This document shows, piece after piece, positions 20,532-30,034 of a stretch of DNA of 30,034 nt. Made by a program: the position numbers and the translations under genes. The stretch is from NCBI GenBank assembly GCA_001931875.2, contig MSJH02000255.1, positions 1-30,034 of the forward strand, read 5' to 3'. The notes under the pieces were generated by a model. The model saw only the letters and a list, made by a program, of their open reading frames with translations. It had not been told where the DNA came from and did not search any database. The stretch is from Byssochlamys sp. IMV 00236 (lineage: Eukaryota; Ascomycota; Eurotiomycetes; Eurotiales; Thermoascaceae). How positions within the stretch are numbered: the first letter of the stretch is position 1; the number at the start of each line of letters is the position of its first letter.

Positions 20532-20666
20532 ATCTAACTGATAATAACGGTCATTTGAGCATTATCACAATCAAAAGGATTAATCCTTCACGTCTTCTGT
20601 AGACTGCAATAAACATTTGAATGTTATGGATATTTTTATGCTGTGGCGATTGGTTAGATATAATTT

Positions 20667-20677
20667 ATACGTGGGCG
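20667..20677 (+). promoter_or_regulatory. Shared upstream motif ATACGTGGGCG (SMC3 side)
   Basis: 142 nt upstream of the SMC3 ATG; identical to the 11-mer upstream of the VTC gene. A pyrimidine tract (20784-20805) lies between it and the start. Confidence 0.35.
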
Positions 20678-20819
20678 GAACCTACCTTCTCTCTTTTCAA
20701 TCAAATTCCAGCAAATGATTATTTTGAAGCTCAGGCACAAAACAACACTTTACGCGACCTGTTCGCGTTGCCTCGCGTGTTCCCCCCCTTTTCTTTTTTT
20801 TTTTTTGAAAAAAAGACTT

Positions 20820-25208
<4,389 letters not shown>

Positions 25209-25218
25209 AGCAATCCAT

Positions 25219-26620
25219 TTACGATGGTAAACAATATTTTTTATTTAAAAATTTATAAACAGCTAAAAGACACAAACAAGATAATAAAGCAGCAATCAAG
25301 ATGAACAGATTACGATTGATTTGTTTCTCTTGCTTTTGTAGAAAACCAAGTTCCTTTAGCAGACATTCCTTTTTTTTCTGCTTATCCAATTTTTCAAAGT
25401 CTTGCTTTTCTTGATCTTGAAGCAAGCCGAGTTCCTTTAAGAGATATTCTTTCTTCTTATGCTGGTTTAATTTCTGAAATTCTTGTTTCAACCTTTTTTC
25501 TTGTAGCAGCAACTCTTTATCTAGCTGTTGACGTCTCTTACTAATATATTCTGATATCTTTTGTTGTTCTGCAGTGGATAGGCTACTATAGACACTGCTG
25601 CTCGTGCTAAGATTACTACTACTACTAGTGCTTATACTGCTGCAAACACTCGTATCATTTACGACAATTGCTTGCTGATGTCTCCATTGAATGAATCTAT
25701 AGTTTGTTTGTTTTCTCAAATGGTATAAATGAACATTAAATAAGGCTTGCTTTATCTGAGCCAATCCATGAAACAAAGGCTTAGTTGAAGACCAATTCAA
25801 GACAAAGGGTATACAATAGAGACTAGCCTCTTTACACTGAGACAAGATCTCATCTTGGGTAAAGCCAAATGTACAAAACTTGATTTGATTTTGATAGAGG
25901 GTCTGAATCATATCGAGGCGTTGTTCTGTCATTTGATTCATTTTGACAGACAAGTCTGGTTGAATGATGACTGGTATGATATTTACCAGGTCATGAATGT
26001 ACCGCATATACTCTAGATCAACAGGCTTCAGTCGACCCATGATGAGATATAAGCATACATCCACATGTGTTGAAACTGTAGGAGCTTGTTCTAACAAGTA
26101 AACCAACCGCTGGTCATCTCGGCAGTGTGGGTTAAGTAAGCTATTTGTTTTCTCAAATTGCTTTTCAAGGTAATTTTTTGTATTCGAAAAAATGGTATCG
26201 GGCCGTATAGAAGCGCCATAACCACACGTATCCACAACACAGATATCTGTGGATGGTAAAAAGTATTCAGTGGGCTCAAAAGAACTCGGTGGATTTGCTC
26301 TTGTAGTATTATCACTATTGTCCGCAGTCGATAAAGCATGAACCAAAGCTGATTTTCCAATGCCTAATAGTAAGAATATAAAGAGTTTACTTTGTGTAAT
26401 ATATACAAAGTACATATGTTTTACCAGAATCTCCACAGATAATAATTCTAAAATGACTTGTGCCGTCTTTCAAAAGAGAAGTTGTCGTAATTGAATTTCG
26501 TTTGGTCAAAGTAGATTTTGAGTCTAAAAGAAGGCTGTCATTGACACTCTTGACTCCAAATTCAGTATCAAATGAAGTATCTTGAACATATTTCAGCATT
26601 TCAAATATATTTTTGCTCAT
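25219..26620 (-). CDS. Septin-like GTPase with C-terminal coiled coil and membrane anchor
   Basis: Two exons, 26620..26425 and 26363..25219 (61-nt intron), 446 residues. The intron splits the P-loop: GDSG in exon 1 joins IGKSALVHAL (G63-S70). Switch II is VVDTCGYG (about 108-115). VDVCLYLIMGRLKPVDLEYM and DLVNIIPVII closely follow the septin pattern (CLYFI...LKPLDIEFM...VNIIP). The septin AKAD nucleotide-specificity motif reads IIQPD (198-202). After a Ser-rich linker (about 300-330) come a charged coiled coil (about 331-413) with a 27-residue unit repeated twice, then a hydrophobic helix at about 417-437 with a short lysine-containing tail, as in tail-anchored proteins. Likely a membrane-attached septin relative; GTP binding plausible, base specificity doubtful. 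Its stop is 10 bp from that of convergent SMC3. Confidence 0.85.
25321..25476 (-). repeat. Duplicated coiled-coil unit in the septin-like gene
   Basis: Two adjacent 27-residue units share KKKE(Y/C)LLKELG(L/F)LQ(D/K)QEKQ. The DNA is also similar, so this is an internal tandem duplication. Confidence 0.8.
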
Positions 26621-27407
26621 AAAAAAAAGGGGGGAAAAAGAAAGAGTAATAAAAGAATGTTGAAATTCCTTCCAATAAAATTCATAACAAGTTCGCTTTC
26701 GTCACACATGCGCATTTCCATCAATATGCTGAATAACAAGTAGACAACATAATTTGTCATTGTTTATTACTTTTCGCACTAGTTTAAAGCAGTTTAAATA
26801 GAATATAAACACATTCAAAGTCAATGTAACATTGATCTTAGATAAATGCTGCGGCTACAAAAACTTGTCTTCTGACACTTTTCTCCCTCCCTTTTTCTTT
26901 CTATGGGAGATCCATTGATCAGATCTTATTCCAAGGATAAATTCATTAAAAGCGTGGACACTTTTGTAAAGCATTCCAAGGTTGGCACACAAACATACAT
27001 ACACACACACACATTCGGGCCAAAATTATGCTTGTCAAATCAGTCTTGTGCTCCAGGAACATGGTTATGACTGGATAGGTCTACTTCAGTCCTCCTTTTT
27101 TTTTTTCTGCATAAAAGAAGATAAGGTTTATATTCCTTTGACCTATTGGATGTCATGAAACAACTTTATAAGTAGAGCCAAGAATATATGCTCATCTTCC
27201 AAGGCTCTTAATGAGCTCATTTTATCTTAATGGTATATATTTTTATGTCGACTCTATCCTTTTCATTACTGAATTAACTCAATGCATAAAGTGTTGATAA
27301 AGAAGTGATTGATGCTTTAAAATATCCTCATCAGTCCATGAAATTACAAATCTGTATACACAAATGCAAGTTTTATTCCTTTACATGAAAAATATGTCAA
27401 GTTGTCA
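26621..27407. other. Intergenic, between septin-like gene and SmD3
   Basis: About 790 bp with no gene signal in either strand. Contains a (CA)n microsatellite at 27000-27013, CT-rich patches (26880-26902, 27091-27110) and the promoter of the minus-strand septin-like gene on the left. Confidence 0.6.
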
Positions 27408-27900
27408 CTAATATCTAGGTGGAGCAGGACGTCCTCTGAATGCACCACGCATACCTCTTCCTCTTGCTATATAAAGAATATTTAGAAAAGGATTATTTCA
27501 TTTTGTTTATATTACCTTGTTGAGCACGAGCAACTGTAGCTCTTCCTCTGCCCAAACCGATACCTCTTCCCTTCAAACCTCCAGGACCAGCTCCCTTAAA
27601 CATGGGCGCGTTCTTTAACATGTCGGGCACAATGAAAAATCGAACGTGAGATCCTCGAATGTATACTTGGTCTAGTTGCGATACTCTTCCATCACGTGCG
27701 GTAACAGTAATATCTTTTAACTGGATGTTCATATTATCTTCAGCTAAAAGATGACGACGATTCAGTTGAATGGATTCTAATCAATAGTTCATTATACCTT
27801 CTAATAACTTTCCACGGTAAAGTTGGCCTGTTTTCAACTCCAAAGAGATAATGTGGCCTTGTGCTTCATGCAGGAGTTTGATGGGAACACCAATGGTCAT
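27408..27900 (-). CDS. SMD3: Spliceosomal core protein SmD3
   Basis: Three exons: 27900..27798, 27743..27516, 27466..27408; 129 residues (human SmD3 is 126). Introns are 54 and 49 nt. Sm1: [40 protein letters not shown], with the N of the DNMN Sm motif; Sm2: [25 protein letters not shown], with the IRG RNA-binding signature. The C-terminal RG-rich tail ([24 protein letters not shown]) suits symmetric arginine methylation. SmD3 joins SmB in the heteroheptameric ring on U1, U2, U4 and U5 snRNAs. The last Gln-Gln/Ala-Arg junction is split by the second intron. Confidence 0.96.
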
Positions 27901-28095
27901 TTTATATAATGAGAGATGGAGAAGTAAAAGGTAAAGTCAGAAAAATTTGACCAAACGACCAAGGTGACGTAGAAACTTGGGTTTCCAAATTTAGAAATCA
28001 TTCTTTATTGCATAAACTCTAAGCCACTGAGAAACAGTCATTGAGTTGTCCTTTTTGTTCAACAATTTAGAATCTCCCCTTTTTACTTGTAGATC
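27901..28095. promoter_or_regulatory. Divergent promoter of SMD3 and RCL1
   Basis: 195 bp between two divergent start codons, so both genes must draw promoter elements from it. Holds CCAAACGACCAA (27951-27962), then a CRE-like TGACGT (27965-27970). Both products act in RNA processing, so co-regulation is plausible but unproven. Confidence 0.6.
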
Positions 28096-29494
28096 ATGAG
28101 CAGCATTTTAAAGTTTCAAGGCTATAACTATCTTAGACAAAGACTAATTCTCGCCACTTTAAGCGGAAAGCCTGTTCGTATTGAAAAAATCAGATCTGAT
28201 GATGAAAATCCTGGTTTACGAGGTATATTATCCACATTCATGTTCAAAAACTATCAATATAAACAACAATTATAATAGATTTCGAGATTAAATTTCTCAA
28301 CTTGTTGGAAAAAGTAACCAATGGATCAGTTATAGAAATCAGTTATACAGGTAAGAAAACTAGCAAAGATGTTTTGAATAGATCACAGCTCATATATTTC
28401 TTGTTTGATAGGTACTTCTATCTTGTACAGACCAGGAGCTATAGAAGGTGGACGAATTCAGCACGATTGTGGAACAGAGAGAAGCATTAGTTATTATTTG
28501 GAGCCTATGGTCGCACTTGCACCTTTTTCAAAGAAGCCTTTTGTGCTGACGTTAGAAGGAATAACAACGGATCATGTCGATCCATCGGTAAGATAGGAAC
28601 AACAGAAGAGAGATTGTTGGCATACTTATAATACTAGGTTGATATTATTCGTACAGTATTGTTACCACAATTAAAACGATTTGGTGTGGATCAGAATTTA
28701 GAATTAAAGGTAGAATGATTAATAGTGAAAAAAAGAACTTATAACTGAACTCGACATAGATCACAAAAAGAGGTGCACCTCCATTAGGAGGCGGAGAAAT
28801 TGTTTTTTCATGTGTGCCCATTCGTCAGCTTAAACCAGTTCAATTTACAGAGGAAGGACGTATCAAACGAGTACGTGGTATTGCATACTGTACTCGAGTA
28901 TCGCCTCAAACAGCCAATCGACTAGTAGAATCAGCACGATCTTTGTTGAATAGATATATTCCAGATATTTATATTTACACAGATGTATATAAAGGAGCGG
29001 AAAGTGGAAAGTAAAGTGTGTGTGTATGTATGTAAAGGTGAAGACTAAAAATTAAAACAATAGATCTCCGGGTTATGCATTATCACTCGTTGCTGAGTCA
29101 AACACAGATGTCTTATTATCCGCAGAAAAGGCAGCAGAACCTGGACAAACACCTGAAGATGTTGGTCTCATGGCTGCTAAACTGCTATTAAACGAAATTC
29201 GAAAGGGAGGATGTGTGGATACAACGAGCCAGTGGTTAAATATATTATTAATGATCTTGGCACCTGAAGATGTTAGCAAGATTAGAATTGGAGATCTTTC
29301 TGCTTTTACGTAAGTTATATAGATTTTATCTTTTATAATGTTTAACCTTTATGTAAAAAAGGATACAATATTTACGTGACATCAAATCATTCTTTGGTGT
29401 CTCTTTCAAGATTCAGCCTGATACATCCAATGACACTATCCTTATGACGTGTATGGGTATTGGCTATGTTAATCATAACAAAAAGACTACATAA
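28096..29494 (+). CDS. RCL1: RNA 3'-phosphate cyclase-like protein Rcl1 (18S rRNA processing)
   Basis: Seven exons: 28096..28222, 28279..28350, 28412..28587, 28638..28709, 28760..29010, 29064..29309, 29362..29494; 358 residues (yeast Rcl1 is 367). Introns are 50-61 nt; one contains a GT repeat (29015-29035). Blocks: LKFQGYNYLRQRLILATLSGKPVRI, DFEIKFLNLLEKVTNG, SILYRPGAIEGG, RSISYYLEPMVALAPF, KRGAPPLGGGEI, TRVSPQTANRLVESAR, SPGYALSLVAES and GCVDTTSQWL. The fold is that of RNA cyclases, but members of the Rcl1 branch lack the catalytic His of true cyclases. Rcl1 binds the GTPase Bms1 in the nucleolar small-subunit processome and is needed for early 18S pre-rRNA cleavage. The C-terminus ends GIGYVNHNKKTT. 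Confidence 0.96.
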
Positions 29495-30034
29495 TAAAAA
29501 AGTCATCTTTTGTATTTACAAACCAAAAATTGCCGCAGGCATCCTGTTTTCTTTAATAATGTTGTCACAATTAACCATCAATAACACAATACCAAAGTCT
29601 CTACCTTACCAAAGGCTGTCCAGTTCACTCTCTGATATAAAATACGAATTTATCATAATTATACGTGAGCTAAGTGGTCTTGGCTGATCAAACTAACAAC
29701 ATAAAAAAGAAATGCTTTATTTTTATCTCTTTCTTCTTGAAAAGAAACAAATCAATATGGATACTTTACAAATCTTCCTTAAAATAGGGTTGATCTCATG
29801 TGCTCTCCGGTAAATCCCCTGAAGATGGAACGTGGAGAGCGAACAAGTGCCATGGATGGCGTTATTTTAATACTGAAAAACTTGATCCGTCCATTTAATG
29901 ACACGGTGAACATGCAATCATACTGTATTTTTATTAATTATTGACATTAATTTTATAAAATGTTATCATAAAATAAAAAAATTATTTGCGTAAAAAGACG
30001 ACAAAGAAAAATATGTTTGAATAAAACGACATCA
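29495..30034. other. Intergenic, downstream of RCL1
   Basis: No gene recognised. AT-rich, especially after 29930. Contains the second copy of the dispersed repeat. A 75-codon frame overlapping the RCL1 end (29460-29687) has no motif. Confidence 0.6.
29611..29752. repeat. Dispersed non-coding repeat, copy B
   Basis: Counterpart of 6060-6206 in the same orientation (CTGTCCAGT, TGATCAAACT, ACAACATAAAAAA, TTTATCTCTTTCTT in order). Weak similarity may continue to AGGGTT at about 29787 (AGGGTT at 6251 in copy A). Confidence 0.65.

Overview
The window looks like nuclear DNA from an early-diverging fungus, most likely a Mucorales species (Mucoromycota). The evidence is intron-dense genes with very short introns (mostly 46-68 nt, GT...AG), low GC, no operons, fungal-specific families (GT15 mannosyltransferases, a VTC polyphosphate subunit) and decayed Helitron, LINE and Fanzor-type elements. 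All gene models were spliced by eye from open frames, splice signals and remembered family sequence; no search was run.

Layout. 1-2536: two tandem GT15 (Kre2/Mnt1-type) mannosyltransferase genes, the first cut by the window edge. 2701-4275 (minus): a Ser/Thr-rich single-pass membrane protein with a repeated DPNQQ-type tail. 4553-5730: remnant of a Helitron PIF1-like helicase. 5820-7179: no gene, one copy of a dispersed repeat. 7180-12032: TRS85/TRAPPC8 in ten exons. 12140-13590: a LINE reverse-transcriptase remnant (minus) abutting a Helitron Rep-side remnant (plus). 13896-16917: a broken, intron-containing Fanzor/TnpB-like gene, followed by a candidate guide-RNA hairpin. 17164-19410 (minus): a VTC-complex subunit. 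20057-20531: an uncertain small membrane-protein gene. 20820-25208: SMC3 cohesin ATPase in sixteen exons. 25219-26620 (minus): a septin-like GTPase with a C-terminal membrane anchor. 27408-27900 (minus): SmD3. 28096-29494: RCL1. 29495-30034: no gene, second copy of the dispersed repeat.

The housekeeping genes serve separate processes: Golgi glycosylation, Golgi/autophagy trafficking, polyphosphate synthesis, chromosome cohesion, splicing and ribosome assembly. They do not form a functional cluster. SmD3 and RCL1 share a 195-bp divergent promoter. SMC3 and the septin-like gene converge with stop codons 10 bp apart.

The most interesting items are the Fanzor-type locus with its downstream hairpin, an SMC3 that has Thr-Leu where the Eco1-acetylated Lys-Lys pair normally sits, the septin-like GTPase with a membrane tail and no AKAD motif, and a GT15 copy with Gln in place of the conserved motif Glu.
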